A DNA stretch of 64,000 bases from Cohnella algarum (GTDB taxonomy: Bacteria; Bacillota; Bacilli; Paenibacillales; Paenibacillaceae): positions 5,327,001-5,391,000 of the forward strand of contig NZ_JAFHKM010000002.1 in NCBI RefSeq assembly GCF_016937515.1. The letters are read 5' to 3'. The position numbers and the translations under genes were made by a program. The notes under the pieces were generated by a model, which saw only the letters and a program-made list of their open reading frames with translations, did no database searches and was not told the DNA's origin. Shown here piece after piece: positions 24,703 through 33,848 of this stretch (the first letter of the stretch is position 1; the number at the start of each line of letters is the position of its first letter).

Positions 24703-26244
24703 TTATTTCGCGTACTCCACTGCCCGGGTTTCGCGGATGACCGTAACCTTGATGTGGCCCGGATAATCCAGTTCTCCCTCGATTTTCTTCGTAATGTCGC
24801 GGGCCAGGCGGAACGCCTCCGCGTCGTCGACTTTTTCCGGTTGAACCATCACGCGAACTTCGCGTCCGGCCTGAATCGCGTACGATTTCTCGACGCCGTC
24901 GAACGATTCGGAAATTTCCTCGAGCTTTTCCAGACGTTTGATATACGTCTCGAGCGTCTCTCTTCTCGCTCCGGGACGCGCCGCGCTGAGCGCATCGGCA
25001 GCCCCGACGAGCATCGCGATAACCGAAGTCGCTTCGCAATCTCCATGGTGGGAAGCGATGCTGTTGATGACAACGGGATGCTCCTTGTACTTCTTCGCCA
25101 ATTCCTCGCCGATCTCGACATGCGAGCCTTCCACTTCATGATCGAGCGCCTTGCCGATATCGTGCAGCAAGCCGGCGCGTTTGGCGAGAGTAACGTCTTC
25201 TCCGAGCTCCGCCGCCATCAGTCCCGATAAATAAGCGACTTCCATCGAGTGCTTCAGCACGTTTTGTCCATAACTTGTCCGGAACTTCAGTCTTCCCAAA
25301 ATTTTGATCAAATCCGGATGGAGACCGTGCACGCCTACCTCGAACGTAGCCTGCTCGCCGTATTCGCGAATTCGTTCGTCCACTTCTTTGCGGGATTTTT
25401 CCACCATCTCTTCGATGCGGGCCGGGTGGATTCTTCCGTCGGCCACCAGCTTCTCAAGCGACGTGCGGGCAATCTCGCGGCGAATCGGATCGAATCCGGA
25501 CAAAATGACCGCTTCCGGCGTATCGTCGATAATGAGGTCGATCCCGGTGAGCGTCTCCAGAGCCCGAATGTTGCGGCCCTCGCGTCCGATGATGCGTCCC
25601 TTCATTTCCTCGTTCGGCAATGCGACGACCGATACGGTCGTTTCCGCCACATGGTCCGCGGCGCAACGCTGAATAGCGAGCGAAATGATGTCGCGGGCGC
25701 GTTTGTCGGCTTCTTCCTTCGCCTGCTGTTCGATATCTTTGATCAGTTGAGCGGTTTCATGACGGACCTCCTGCTCGACAGTCGTCAAAATGAGCTGCTT
25801 CGCGTCGTCCATCGTCAAGTTCGAAATCCGTTCCAGCTCGCTGATCTGCTGCTTATGAAGCGTCTCGATCTCTTCCTGCGTTTCCTCGATTCGTTTCTCC
25901 TTGTTGGCGACCTGTTCCTCTTTGCGTTCCAACGCTTCGAGCTTGCGGTCCAGCGACTCTTCCTTTTGCACAAGCCGCCGTTCCTGACGCCCGATTTCGT
26001 TGCGGCGATCGCGAATGTCGCGCTCGGCCTCGTTTCGGAGCTTGTGCACCTCGTCTTTGGCTTCCAGTACCGTTTCTTTGCGGATTGCTTCCGCTTCTTT
26101 GCGGGCGTTCTCCACGATTTGCAGAGCCGCCTGTTCGGCACTGGAAATCTTGGCTTCCGCAATGGACTTGCGAACAACATAACCGATCCCAAAGAAAAGC
26201 GCGCCAACAACGATGACGATCAAGACCCAGATCCAGTCCTGCAT
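24703..26244 (-). CDS. rny: Ribonuclease Y
   Basis: This membrane-bound endoribonuclease initiates mRNA decay. 513 residues: N-terminal transmembrane helix (about 4-25), long coiled coil (about 30-190), KH domain ([15 protein letters not shown], near 217-231), and HD domain with [10 protein letters not shown] and [22 protein letters not shown] precedes the ATG. ymdB follows after 122 bp. It is transcribed from its own promoter at 26512 with an unusually long leader. Confidence 0.97.
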   Translation of the reverse strand: MQDWIWVLIVIVVGALFFGIGYVVRKSIAEAKISSAEQAALQIVENARKEAEAIRKETVLEAKDEVHKLRNEAERDIRDRRNEIGRQERRLVQKEESLDRKLEALERKEEQVANKEKRIEETQEEIETLHKQQISELERISNLTMDDAKQLILTTVEQEVRHETAQLIKDIEQQAKEEADKRARDIISLAIQRCAADHVAETTVSVVALPNEEMKGRIIGREGRNIRALETLTGIDLIIDDTPEAVILSGFDPIRREIARTSLEKLVADGRIHPARIEEMVEKSRKEVDERIREYGEQATFEVGVHGLHPDLIKILGRLKFRTSYGQNVLKHSMEVAYLSGLMAAELGEDVTLAKRAGLLHDIGKALDHEVEGSHVEIGEELAKKYKEHPVVINSIASHHGDCEATSVIAMLVGAADALSAARPGARRETLETYIKRLEKLEEISESFDGVEKSYAIQAGREVRVMVQPEKVDDAEAFRLARDITKKIEGELDYPGHIKVTVIRETRAVEYAK

Positions 26245-26511
26245 GGTCTTTCACCTCCTCGTTGTATCACCAAGGCAAACGCTTGGGACACGTATAAAAT
26301 TGTGTGCCGGCTTTCAAACCGATCCATTTCGCTGTTGCGGGCAAAACGGGCAGCTTCCCTAGTCTGGCAAGCCCCGCCCTGCCGTAGACGATTGCGGGCA
26401 GCGGGCCTTGCGTCCTGCGCCGACCCGAATCGTAAAAAGTCGAAAAAACAAGTTCCGAATCGTTTTTTTGGAAGGAAAAAAGGTTCGGAAGGGAAGATGG
26501 AATACAGGAAC
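26245..26511 (-). other. Long untranslated leader of rny
   Basis: About 265 nt of gene-free sequence lie between the rny promoter and start codon. The first 60 nt are AT-rich with T-runs, and the remainder is GC-rich and capable of pairing. No known riboswitch motif is recognised. The ORF that crosses it starts inside the -10 box and is not credible. Confidence 0.5.
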
Positions 26512-26541
26512 ATTGTATCTTTTGTGAAAATGGATTGTCAA
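26512..26541 (-). promoter_or_regulatory. SigA promoter of rny
   Basis: Minus strand TTGACA (26536-26541), 18-nt spacer, TACAAT (26512-26517). Confidence 0.8.
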
Positions 26542-26577
26542 GCAAAGCATATCCGCTTCCGAAGCTTGGCGCATGCC

Positions 26578-27390
26578 CTATTCGAAGTACTCGTCCCAGT
26601 CGTCTTCTTCCCGTCCGTCCCGCGCTTCGTCCTCGTCAATGACCCGTCCGGCCGCATCGCGCGCGATCCCGGCGGGGAACCCTCGCCTTTGCAGCATTCC
26701 CATCAGCTTGTACCGGCGCTCCCGCAGGCTTTCTCCTTTAACGTTAGGCCAGCGCTTCTTCGCGAGGGCATATGCGGCCTGCCGCTCCGCTTCGCCGTCG
26801 AGTTCTTCGATCGCGTCGTCCGCTTCGCGCTTCGTCACGCCGCGGCGCAGCAGCTCCTGGCGGACAAGGCGGCTGCCTTTGCGCTGGGAGACCACTTTTT
26901 GCTCCGCGTAGCGCTTGGCGTATGCGGCGTCGTCGACGATCCGGTAAGAGGCCAGCCTGTCCAAGCAACCCGCGATCGCTTCGGCGGACAGTCCTTTTCG
27001 CTTCAGCGCGACGGCGATTTCCCGTTTCGTCCGCGGCTTCCGGTCGAGCATCCCGAGCGCCGCCCTGTACGCCTCCTCGGTTTCCTGCTCTTGTCTCAGC
27101 GCCTTCAGCTCCCGGACGTTCAGCCGTTTGCCCGGGAGCAGGCGCCAGGCCACGAGCGTGTCCTCGTGGATGGCGACCGTTTCCGTCCTGGGTTCGCCTT
27201 GCGCTCCCGGTTCGGCTTCGCTTTCGGCCTCCCGTTCCGCCGTCGATTCGTCCGCTTCGCGATCCGTCGACGAATCGGTCTCACCCGCGCTCGTCCGGAA
27301 CGTGATCCGGTACATCGCTTTTTTCTTCGGATCCTTCTCGATCGAAACGATAACCGCTCCGAAACGCTCCTCTTCGTTCATGATCGGCAT
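26578..27390 (-). CDS. recX: Regulatory protein RecX
   Basis: RecX binds RecA filaments and modulates strand exchange. The 270-residue protein has the three-helix RecX repeats (AYRAALGMLDRKPRTKREIAVAL, LASYRIVDDAAYAKRYAEQKV, LVRQELLRRGVTKREADDAI). It is longer than B. subtilis RecX's core because of an acidic, Glu/Ala-rich insertion near residues 35-65 (EADESTAEREAESEAEPG). The ATG at 27381 (third residue after the first) is an equally good start. It lies 90 bp behind recA. Confidence 0.93.
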   Translation of the reverse strand: MPIMNEEERFGAVIVSIEKDPKKKAMYRITFRTSAGETDSSTDREADESTAEREAESEAEPGAQGEPRTETVAIHEDTLVAWRLLPGKRLNVRELKALRQEQETEEAYRAALGMLDRKPRTKREIAVALKRKGLSAEAIAGCLDRLASYRIVDDAAYAKRYAEQKVVSQRKGSRLVRQELLRRGVTKREADDAIEELDGEAERQAAYALAKKRWPNVKGESLRERRYKLMGMLQRRGFPAGIARDAAGRVIDEDEARDGREEDDWDEYFE

Positions 27391-27481
27391 CGCCCCCGTC
27401 CAAAATAATGAAAGGACATCCGCTCGCGGCGAATGTCCCGGTAACTGCCTGTCCCTGCTGCAAGGCGTCGAATTCCGCCTT

Positions 27482-28552
27482 CTATTCGAGTTCCGCGAAT
27501 TCCGTATCCTCGAGTTCGTCTTCCTCCTGGCTGCCGCCTTGGCTTATCGCCGTCGAAATCGCGTCCGAGCTAAGCGTAAGGCTGCGGATTTGACGCTCGA
27601 TGTCCGCGCTGATCTCCGGATGATCTTTCAAAAATTGCTTCGCGTTCTCCCGGCCCTGGCCGAGCCGCTCGCCGTTGAAGGAAAACCAGGCCCCGCTCTT
27701 CTGCACGATATCCAGCTCCGTGCCGATGTCGACGATGCTGCCTTCCTTGGAAATGCCTTCGCCGTACATGATGTCGACCTCGGCCTGCTTGAACGGCGGA
27801 GCGACTTTGTTCTTGACGACCTTGATGCGGGTCCGGTTGCCGACCACGTCGTTGCCTTGCTTGATCGAATCGATCCGGCGAACGTCCAGTCGCACGCTGG
27901 CATAGAACTTGAGGGCTCGTCCGCCCGGCGTCGTCTCCGGATTGCCGAACATGACGCCGACCTTTTCCCGCAATTGGTTAATGAAGATTGCGATGGACTT
28001 CGACTTGCTGATCGCCCCGGACAGCTTGCGCATCGCCTGGGACATGAGCCGGGCCTGAAGGCCGACGAACGAATCGCCCATATCTCCCTCGATTTCCGCC
28101 TTCGGCACGAGCGCCGCGACCGAGTCGACGACGATAATGTCGACGGCGCCGCTGCGCACGAGAGCTTCGGCGATTTCAAGCGCCTGCTCCCCGGTATCCG
28201 GCTGACTGAGCAGCAGCTCGTCGATGTTGACGCCGAGATTCCGGGCGTAAATCGGGTCCAGCGCGTGCTCGGCGTCGATGAACGCGGCCTGGCCGCCCGC
28301 TCTCTGCACTTCCGCAATCGCATGGAGCGCTACGGTCGTCTTACCCGAAGATTCCGGGCCGTATACTTCGATAATTCTCCCGCGCGGGAATCCCCCGATT
28401 CCGAGCGCGATATCCAAAGCCAACGCGCCGCTGGGGTACGATTCTACCTGGAGCTGCGCTTGCTCGCCCAATTTCATGATCGATCCTTTGCCAAATTGCT
28501 TCTCAATCTGGCGCAATGCCATCTCTAGTGCGGCGCGACGATCGGACAACAC
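27482..28552 (-). CDS. recA: Recombinase RecA
   Basis: This is the DNA strand-exchange and SOS co-protease protein. Walker A GPESSGKT is at residues 65-72; [31 protein letters not shown] (loop region) and the acidic tail are typical. The frame opens with GTG at 28558, but that lies one base from AAGGA. GTG 28552 (or TTG 28549) has correct spacing and starts near the conserved [19 protein letters not shown]. About 356 residues. A strong promoter with a LexA box lies upstream. Confidence 0.97.
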   Translation of the reverse strand: MLSDRRAALEMALRQIEKQFGKGSIMKLGEQAQLQVESYPSGALALDIALGIGGFPRGRIIEVYGPESSGKTTVALHAIAEVQRAGGQAAFIDAEHALDPIYARNLGVNIDELLLSQPDTGEQALEIAEALVRSGAVDIIVVDSVAALVPKAEIEGDMGDSFVGLQARLMSQAMRKLSGAISKSKSIAIFINQLREKVGVMFGNPETTPGGRALKFYASVRLDVRRIDSIKQGNDVVGNRTRIKVVKNKVAPPFKQAEVDIMYGEGISKEGSIVDIGTELDIVQKSGAWFSFNGERLGQGRENAKQFLKDHPEISADIERQIRSLTLSSDAISTAISQGGSQEEDELEDTEFAELE

Positions 28553-28581
28553 ACCCACATCCTTATCATTATGATAGGTTT

Positions 28582-28610
28582 ATCATACCTGTTTTTGCTT
28601 CCGTTGCCAA
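28582..28610 (-). promoter_or_regulatory. SigA promoter of recA
   Basis: Minus strand TTGGCA (28605-28610), 17-nt spacer, TATGAT (28582-28587). A LexA box abuts the -35 on the upstream side. Confidence 0.85.
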
Positions 28611-28618
28611 GCTTTTTG

Positions 28619-28632
28619 CGAACATTCGTTCT
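28619..28632 (-). promoter_or_regulatory. LexA (DinR) box of recA
   Basis: CGAACATTCGTTCT fits the Firmicutes SOS box core GAAC-N4-GTTC exactly. It lies 8 bp upstream of the recA -35, so LexA would block polymerase until DNA damage. Confidence 0.85.
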
Positions 28633-28643
28633 GTTTTTGTTGC

Positions 28644-28683
28644 AAAAAAGAACCGCAGCAAAGTATTCTTCGCTACGGTTCTT
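28644..28683 (-). terminator. Terminator between cinA and recA
   Basis: On the minus strand AGAACCGTAGC pairs with GCTGCGGTTCT (one G-T pair) and is followed by TTTTTT. Confidence 0.88.
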
Positions 28684-28700
28684 CCGCAACTTTCAATCAA

Positions 28701-28729
28701 ACTTTACCACAGGGACGTAAAGATGACAA
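28701..28729 (-). promoter_or_regulatory. Promoter-like element just upstream of the cinA-recA terminator
   Basis: Minus strand TTGTCA (28724-28729), 17-nt spacer, TAAAGT (28701-28706). A transcript from here would meet the terminator after only about 50 nt, so it is either a short RNA, a read-through promoter for recA, or chance. Confidence 0.35.
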
Positions 28730-28777
28730 GCCTTTTATGAAGAATTTGTCGTAAAAAGGCGACAAAAAACGGAGCGG

Positions 28778-30031
28778 TCAATCCCGCCCCGTCAGTGCCA
28801 GCCACAATCTGTACAGCGTTCGCTTGGAAGCCCGGAGGCGAATGCCCTCGCGATCTCCGGCCAGCTGGATCCGCTCCGTCTTCGTCGGCTTTCCCCGCTC
28901 CGCAAGCCCGATATACACGAGGCCGACGGGCTTGCCCTCGGAGCCGGCCGGTCCGGCTACGCCCGTTACCGACAGCGCCAGGTCGGTATCGGCCGCCGCC
29001 CGCATCCCTTCGGCCATCGCCGCCGCCGTCTCGGCGCTGACGGCGCCCGGCGCGCCGTCGCCCTCCAGCAGCGAGAGCGGCACGCCGAGCAGCTTGCGCT
29101 TCACGTCGTTCGTGTAGCTGACGACGCCGCCGGAAAACACGTCCGCGCTTCCCGGCACCGCCGTCAGCATCGTCGCGATCATGCCGCCGGTGCAGCTCTC
29201 GGCGACCGACAACGTGCGCCGCTGCGACGCCAGCAGCCGGATGACGGCCTCTTCCAGCGTGATGTCTTCTTCCGCGTAAAGATAGCGGTCCGCGCGCCGC
29301 CGGATTTCCTGAAGCGTCGGCTCCATCCGGCGGGCCGCTTCCTCGGCATCCGCGGATTTGGTCGAAACCCGGATCGCGACCTCCCCTTCTTTCGCGTAAG
29401 GCGCGATGGTCGGATCGGTCTGTTCGCGAATCAGATCGATGAATAAGTCCTCAAGCGCCGACTCCCCGATGCCGCTGAATTTCAGCATCGTCGAATGCAG
29501 CGCCGCGCTGTCGCCGAGCAGCTCCCGCAGCCAGGCGGAGGCGTCGTTTTCGAACATCGGCTTCATTTCCCGGGGAGGCCCCGGCAGCAGCAAGTAATGC
29601 TTGCCGCCTGCCGACAGCGCGTTCCCGACGGCGAGCCCCGTATCGTTGCGCAGCGGGACGGCCCCTTCGATCAGCATCGCCTGCCGGCGGTTGCTTTCCA
29701 CGAACGCCGTTCCCCGCCCGGAAAACATCTCTTCGATCTTCCGCATCGTCGGCTCGTGCAAATGAACGGGAAGGCCGAGGAAAGCGGCAAGCGCATCCCG
29801 GGTCAAATCGTCCAGCGTCGGCCCGAGCCCCCCCGTAAACACAAGCAGGTCCGCGCGCCCGCACGCCGTCTCGATCGCGCGGCGAATGCGCGCTTCGTTG
29901 TCCCCGACCACCGTCTGGTAATAAACGTCCACGCCCAGCTCCGCCAATCCTTGCGAAAGAAATTTCGCGTTCGTATTGACGATTTGGCCGAGCAGAAGCT
30001 CCGTGCCTACCGCAATGATTTCCGCTTTCAT
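28778..30031 (-). CDS. cinA: Competence/damage-inducible protein CinA (NMN deamidase/ADP-ribose pyrophosphatase family)
   Basis: The 417-residue protein has an N-terminal MoaB/COG1058 domain (MKAEIIAVGTELLLGQIVNTN, VFTGGLGPTLDDLTRDALA) and a C-terminal PncC-like domain (LSVAESCTGGMIATMLT, VTGVAGPAG). The frame extends to 30169, but ATG 30031 overlaps the pgsA stop as ATGA and begins the conserved motif. The order pgsA-cinA-recA is the Bacillus order. A terminator separates it from recA. Confidence 0.95.
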   Translation of the reverse strand: MKAEIIAVGTELLLGQIVNTNAKFLSQGLAELGVDVYYQTVVGDNEARIRRAIETACGRADLLVFTGGLGPTLDDLTRDALAAFLGLPVHLHEPTMRKIEEMFSGRGTAFVESNRRQAMLIEGAVPLRNDTGLAVGNALSAGGKHYLLLPGPPREMKPMFENDASAWLRELLGDSAALHSTMLKFSGIGESALEDLFIDLIREQTDPTIAPYAKEGEVAIRVSTKSADAEEAARRMEPTLQEIRRRADRYLYAEEDITLEEAVIRLLASQRRTLSVAESCTGGMIATMLTAVPGSADVFSGGVVSYTNDVKRKLLGVPLSLLEGDGAPGAVSAETAAAMAEGMRAAADTDLALSVTGVAGPAGSEGKPVGLVYIGLAERGKPTKTERIQLAGDREGIRLRASKRTLYRLWLALTGRD

Positions 30032-30666
30032 CCGTTGCGCCGCACCTCTTTGTCCGATCCGGATTTGACGGCTTCGGGCGACGATTTGTCCGCCGCCGGA
30101 ATGAACAGGTTTTTGTTCTTGACGAAATAATCGATGCCCGAATATACGGTGATCAACACCGCGGCCCATACGATGATCGTATCGACGGGAATATGTAAAA
30201 ACACGAACGGGAAATTGTTAAGCAGCAAAACGACGATCATGGCGATCTGGGTCGCGGTTTTCCATTTTCCCCATTTGCTTGCCGCCAGCACGACCCCTTC
30301 GAGCACCGCGATTTGCCGCAAACCCGTGACCGCCCATTCCCTGGCGATAATGAAAATGGCGACCCAGGCGTCCAGCATGCCCATCTCGACGAGCGAAATC
30401 AGAACGGCCGCGACCAGGATCTTGTCCGCAAGCGGGTCGAGCAGCTTTCCGAGATTGGTGACGATTTTGCGCTTTCTCGCGATGTAGCCGTCAAGCCCGT
30501 CGGTGCTGGCCGCGATAATGAACAGCAGCAAGGCGAAAATCTGATTGTACGGAATGGAAAAGGTTCCGATCGTCAGCGAGGGAACGTCCAGCCTGACCAG
30601 CAGGAAGAACGCCACAATCGGCACGAGAAATATCCGCGCCAGCGTAATCTGGTTGGCCAGGTTCAA
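30028..30666 (-). CDS. pgsA: CDP-diacylglycerol-glycerol-3-phosphate 3-phosphatidyltransferase
   Basis: It makes phosphatidylglycerophosphate, the first step of phosphatidylglycerol synthesis, in the membrane. The 212 residues contain the CDP-alcohol phosphotransferase signature DG-x2-AR-x8-G-x3-D-x3-D, seen as DGYIARKRKIVTNLGKLLDP followed by LADK, and several membrane helices. The start is a TTG after AAGGAGGGGG that overlaps the stop of the preceding small ORF (TTGA). The C-terminal 25 residues are polar and longer than in B. subtilis. Confidence 0.95.
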   Translation of the reverse strand: MNLANQITLARIFLVPIVAFFLLVRLDVPSLTIGTFSIPYNQIFALLLFIIAASTDGLDGYIARKRKIVTNLGKLLDPLADKILVAAVLISLVEMGMLDAWVAIFIIAREWAVTGLRQIAVLEGVVLAASKWGKWKTATQIAMIVVLLLNNFPFVFLHIPVDTIIVWAAVLITVYSGIDYFVKNKNLFIPAADKSSPEAVKSGSDKEVRRNG

Positions 30667-30842
30667 GCCCTTTCCCCCTCCTTGTTTCTATGCGTGAAGC
30701 CTGAATATAGCGAGATGCCTTCCGCGATCATCGTGTCTTCCCCCATCAGTCGTTTCCGTACTTCTTCCAATTCGAACTCAGTATAAACGAAGCCGCAAAA
30801 GCTGTCAAAATGCCTGAGCGCCCGGGCGGAGCCTTCGTTCAC
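30663..30842 (-). CDS. Small protein of 59 residues between yajQ and pgsA, unknown
   Basis: The frame begins with a GTG overlapping the yajQ stop (GTGA) and ends with a TGA overlapping the pgsA TTG (TTGA), so both ends are in the position of translational coupling. The protein ([20 protein letters not shown] near its middle) is acidic with an amphipathic helix, a single Cys and no membrane segment. It carries the AAGGAGG used by pgsA. I do not recognise a family. The tight fit argues for a real gene, or for a coupling device for pgsA. Confidence 0.55.
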   Translation of the reverse strand: MNEGSARALRHFDSFCGFVYTEFELEEVRKRLMGEDTMIAEGISLYSGFTHRNKEGERA

Positions 30843-31330
30843 CGGTAATTGACGAATTGAAGTTCGAGCGAAAGATCGGCGCCGCGCAGCAAGGTCATGA
30901 CGGCCTGCAAATCGTCCTTGCTTTTGCCGGTGACCCGCAATTGATCGCCCTGGATCTGGCTTTTCACTTTCAGTTTGGAATCGCGGATCAGCACGTTGAT
31001 CTTCTTCGCGTTTTCCTGGTCGATGCCCGTCTTCAGCGCCACCGTTTGCCGGACGGTTCCGCCCGAAGCGGGCTCGACTTTGCCGTAATCCAAATTGCGG
31101 ATCGGAACGCCCCGCTTGATCAGCTTCGACTGCAAAATGTCGATAACGCTTTTGAGCTTGTAGTCGTCGTCGGAGGAAATGACGAGGGACTCCCCTTCCA
31201 GCTTGATGCCGCTTTTGCTGCCTTTGAAATCGAACCGGGTTTCGATTTCCTTGAGCGCCTGCGTTACCGCGTTGTTTACTTCCTGCATATCGACCTTGGA
31301 CACGATGTCGAACGAATATTCGGATGCCAT
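30839..31330 (-). CDS. YajQ family cyclic-di-GMP/nucleotide-binding protein
   Basis: The 163-residue protein shows both YajQ ferredoxin-like domains: [19 protein letters not shown] at the N-terminus, [16 protein letters not shown], and [20 protein letters not shown] near the C-terminus. YajQ proteins bind nucleotides (c-di-GMP in Xanthomonas); the role in Firmicutes is unclear. It is followed without a gap by the 59-codon ORF and pgsA. Confidence 0.92.
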   Translation of the reverse strand: MASEYSFDIVSKVDMQEVNNAVTQALKEIETRFDFKGSKSGIKLEGESLVISSDDDYKLKSVIDILQSKLIKRGVPIRNLDYGKVEPASGGTVRQTVALKTGIDQENAKKINVLIRDSKLKVKSQIQGDQLRVTGKSKDDLQAVMTLLRGADLSLELQFVNYR

Positions 31331-31405
31331 TGTACCGTCTTCCTTTCATAAAGTGCCTGAACTTTGGTTCCTATTATAGCAGTTTTTGCTTACGAACCCA
31401 AAACA

Positions 31406-31434
31406 AAAGAGCCCTTTTGCGAAAGGGCCCTTCG
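31406..31434 (-). terminator. Terminator before yajQ
   Basis: On the minus strand GGGCCCTTT and AAAGGGCTC pair around a short loop and are followed by TTTTGTTTTG. Confidence 0.7.
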
Positions 31435-31455
31435 TTCGATTGGCCGATGCGGCCT

Positions 31456-31617
31456 TCAGCGCGCCCGAGCAGGCGCACGGAACATGTCCAAAATGCCGAG
31501 CACGATCCAGGCAAGCCCGTGTCCGAGGATACCATAACCCCAAGCGCTCGGCGTCATAAACCAGCCGATCAGGCTTACCACAACGCCGATAGCAATTACG
31601 ATCCAGCTCGTTGCCAT
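31456..31617 (-). CDS. Small two-helix membrane protein, 53 residues
   Basis: ATG 31617 follows GGAGG at seven bases; the frame itself opens at 31659. Two hydrophobic segments (about residues 4-20 and 25-43) flank FMTPSAWGYG, with a basic C-terminus (FRAPARAR). I do not recognise the family. It lies 60 bp behind rodZ and ends at a terminator, so it is probably the last gene of that operon. Confidence 0.7.
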   Translation of the reverse strand: MATSWIVIAIGVVVSLIGWFMTPSAWGYGILGHGLAWIVLGILDMFRAPARAR

Positions 31618-31677
31618 CCTGTAACCTCCGCGATTCGATATTTCCTGCATAAGTATCATAACCGCGGAGGTCGCCGC

Positions 31678-32565
31678 TCATTCCTCGCCGGCGGTTTCGC
31701 CGGCAGCGGGCGTAAATACGAATTTGCGGGAACCGGACGCTTCTTCGTCGTCCACCGCGACGCCGTCGATCGTAATCGAGGCATTCACGGCGTGAGCGAC
31801 GTTGACGTACAGGGGGCCCGTCAAATCGAACGTCAGCTTCTCGTCCGTTTTGGGCGTTCCGTTATAAACGTACTTGCCCTTGCTGTTGTTCTCCTGAACG
31901 CCGACCCAGCTCGTCCCGGACAACGTGATCGTTATGACGGGCGTGCCGCTCGACGATACGTCGTAATAGGAGGTCGTCCCCGATTGTTTCGTAAGCGTCA
32001 GCGCCGTTTCGGGCGAAGGCGACGAGGAAGGAGCGACGCTCGGACTGCCTTCCGGTTCTCCGGTCGGCGAGCCGCCGGCCGAAGAAGTAGGCGACGCCGG
32101 CGGCGAAGACGGCAGCGTCGTTTCCGACGTAATATCGGTCGAGTTGTCCCTTTCCTCCGCATCGTCTCCCGGATTTTGCACGAGATAAAAATACAGCAAA
32201 GCGGCGATCAGCAAAGGGAAAAGCCAAAGCACCGAATTGACCGCAAGCTTGCCCCATTTGTCGTTATGCTGAACGGATCGGCTTCTGGGCTTGAGCATCG
32301 GCTCGCTGGCGACCGTCTCCGGGGACGGAGCTTGAGGCAATTCTTTATGATATAAACGGAGCACTTCTTCCGCATCGAGCCCGACCGTCTCCGCATAAGT
32401 TTTGACGAATGCGCGTACGTAAAACGACCCGGGAAGAACTTTGTAGTCCCCCGTCTCGATAGCGTCCAAGTATCGTTTGCGGATTTTGGTCGCTTCCTGT
32501 ATATCGTCAAGCGTAAGCCCCCGCTGCTCCCTCGCTTTGCGCAGAAGCAGTCCCAAATCCGACAT
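31678..32565 (-). CDS. RodZ-like cell-shape protein (YmfM family)
   Basis: The 295-residue protein has a cytoplasmic HTH domain (LGLLLRKAREQRGLTLDDIQEATKIRKRYL), one transmembrane helix near residues 112-130 (VLWLFPLLIAALLYFYLV), a Ser/Pro/Thr-rich extracellular linker (about 150-190), and a C-terminal beta domain (DUF4115, WVGVQENNSKGKYVY). RodZ links MreB to the membrane during rod growth. Its position upstream of pgsA matches B. subtilis ymfM. Confidence 0.9.
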   Translation of the reverse strand: MSDLGLLLRKAREQRGLTLDDIQEATKIRKRYLDAIETGDYKVLPGSFYVRAFVKTYAETVGLDAEEVLRLYHKELPQAPSPETVASEPMLKPRSRSVQHNDKWGKLAVNSVLWLFPLLIAALLYFYLVQNPGDDAEERDNSTDITSETTLPSSPPASPTSSAGGSPTGEPEGSPSVAPSSSPSPETALTLTKQSGTTSYYDVSSSGTPVITITLSGTSWVGVQENNSKGKYVYNGTPKTDEKLTFDLTGPLYVNVAHAVNASITIDGVAVDDEEASGSRKFVFTPAAGETAGEE

Positions 32566-32614
32566 GATGTCACCTCCGTCAATGATCTAATGGATGCCGA
32601 AAAAATTATAACCT

Positions 32615-33385
32615 TTAAAAGCCGTCATCGAAACCGGCGGTCGTAAAGTTTTCGTATGTAATTTCTTCTTCCGGCGTGTTCCTGAGCTCGATGATGCTGT
32701 CGAACACGTCGTAATCGAAATCGGATTCCCGAACGAAAATATCCGGATGCTCGATCACCTTGGTCGAGGGCATCGCCATAATATCCTGCAGCAGGCTGTA
32801 ATGCTTCTCGTTCGAACGTATCGTGCTTACGATTCCGTCGATAATAAAGACGTTGTTCGGATTCGTTTCCTCTTCCGACAGCTGGCTGCGCACCGTTTGG
32901 CGAAGCAGGGTGGACGATACGAACGTCCAGCGCTTGTTGGCGCAGACGCTTCCCGCGATGATGGATTCCGTTTTGCCTACGCGCGGCATGCCGCGCAAAC
33001 CGATCGTCTGGTTGCCGTCCCGCTTGAACAATTCCCCGAGAAAATCGACCAAAAGTCCGAGCTCGTCCCGCGTAAACCGGAACGTTCTGCCGTCGGAAGA
33101 ATCCCGTTCGATATACCGGCCGTGGCGGATCGCCAAAATATCGGTCAGGCGCGGAGGGCGCAGCGTAAGCAGAGTAATATTTTCCACTTTGGCGAGCATT
33201 CGCCCGAGCAGTTCGATCTTTTCGTCGTCGTCCGTTTGCAAAAGGAGGCCGCGGGTGCGGTCTTCGACGCCGTTGATCGTGATGATATTGACTTCAAGCA
33301 TCCCTAATAATGAGGCCAAATCGCCTAAAAGGCCGGGACGGTTTTTATGAATTTTATATTCCATGTACCATTGTTTCTTTTCCAT
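32615..33385 (-). CDS. YmfK-like protein (DUF3388): ACT-like domain plus P-loop-like motif
   Basis: The 256-residue protein of unknown function starts with an ACT-like fold (KKQWYMEYKIHKNRPGLLGD, NIITINGVEDRTRGLLL). A C-terminal part includes GMPRVGKTES (about residues 146-155), which resembles a Walker A, and VFIIDGIVSTI, which could be a Walker B. ATG 33385 with GATGAGG is used; the frame extends upstream to 33472. It occupies the conserved ymfK position. The biochemical role is unknown. Confidence 0.82.
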   Translation of the reverse strand: MEKKQWYMEYKIHKNRPGLLGDLASLLGMLEVNIITINGVEDRTRGLLLQTDDDEKIELLGRMLAKVENITLLTLRPPRLTDILAIRHGRYIERDSSDGRTFRFTRDELGLLVDFLGELFKRDGNQTIGLRGMPRVGKTESIIAGSVCANKRWTFVSSTLLRQTVRSQLSEEETNPNNVFIIDGIVSTIRSNEKHYSLLQDIMAMPSTKVIEHPDIFVRESDFDYDVFDSIIELRNTPEEEITYENFTTAGFDDGF

Positions 33386-33525
33386 TGTGCACCTCATCCG
33401 CCGGTAAAAAAGTCGACCCCGACTTCTTCCTTGCCTACTTTGTATTCTACAAGACTCGCCATTCTCCTGCAAAAAAATCGGGAAATATTCCGTCTAAAGT
33501 CCTAATTTTCGGTTTGCAAGTCCAA

Positions 33526-33560
33526 ACGGCCCCGCCGAAAATCAAGCGGAGCCGTCTGAG
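33526..33560 (-). terminator. Possible terminator after ymfJ
   Basis: On the minus strand ACGGCTCCGC and GCGGGGCCGT pair with one G-T pair around an eight-base loop; only a short T-run follows. Confidence 0.4.
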
Positions 33561-33596
33561 CTGCGGCGCAGTTCAAGAAAGCAGGATCATGTTCGT

Positions 33597-33848
33597 TTAG
33601 CTGTGCTCGGCGAGCTTGACCATCAAGCGGGCCATCGTTTTGCGTTCCGATTCGTCCCCGATGTCCCACAGTTCCTTCAGAACGCGTTCCTCGTCGTTTT
33701 GGGGATCGACTTTATTTTCCAGAAACTCGCCGATTTCGAAAGCGAGCTTCGTAATGGCTTCTTCGCTGATCCCCATCTTTTTGGCGGCTTCGACACGGTC
33801 ACCCAAAAACTTTTTCCACGTTTCGAAATTGCTCAATACGGTCGACAT
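33597..33848 (-). CDS. YmfJ-like protein (DUF3243)
   Basis: This small cytoplasmic helical protein of 83 residues has the DUF3243 pattern (NFETWKKFLGDRVEAAKKMGISEE, LAFEIGEFLENKVDPQNDEERVLKELW). Function unknown. It stands between the ymfI-like dehydrogenase and ymfK as in Bacillus. Confidence 0.88.
   Translation of the reverse strand: MSTVLSNFETWKKFLGDRVEAAKKMGISEEAITKLAFEIGEFLENKVDPQNDEERVLKELWDIGDESERKTMARLMVKLAEHS

Noticed and set aside
26220..26513. 97-codon ORF in the rny leader
   Set aside because: Its start codon lies within the rny -10 box and it overlaps the rny start without its own ribosome binding site.
25249..27408. 719-codon plus-strand ORF
   Set aside because: Antisense to rny and recX, no ribosome binding site, and spans the rny promoter.
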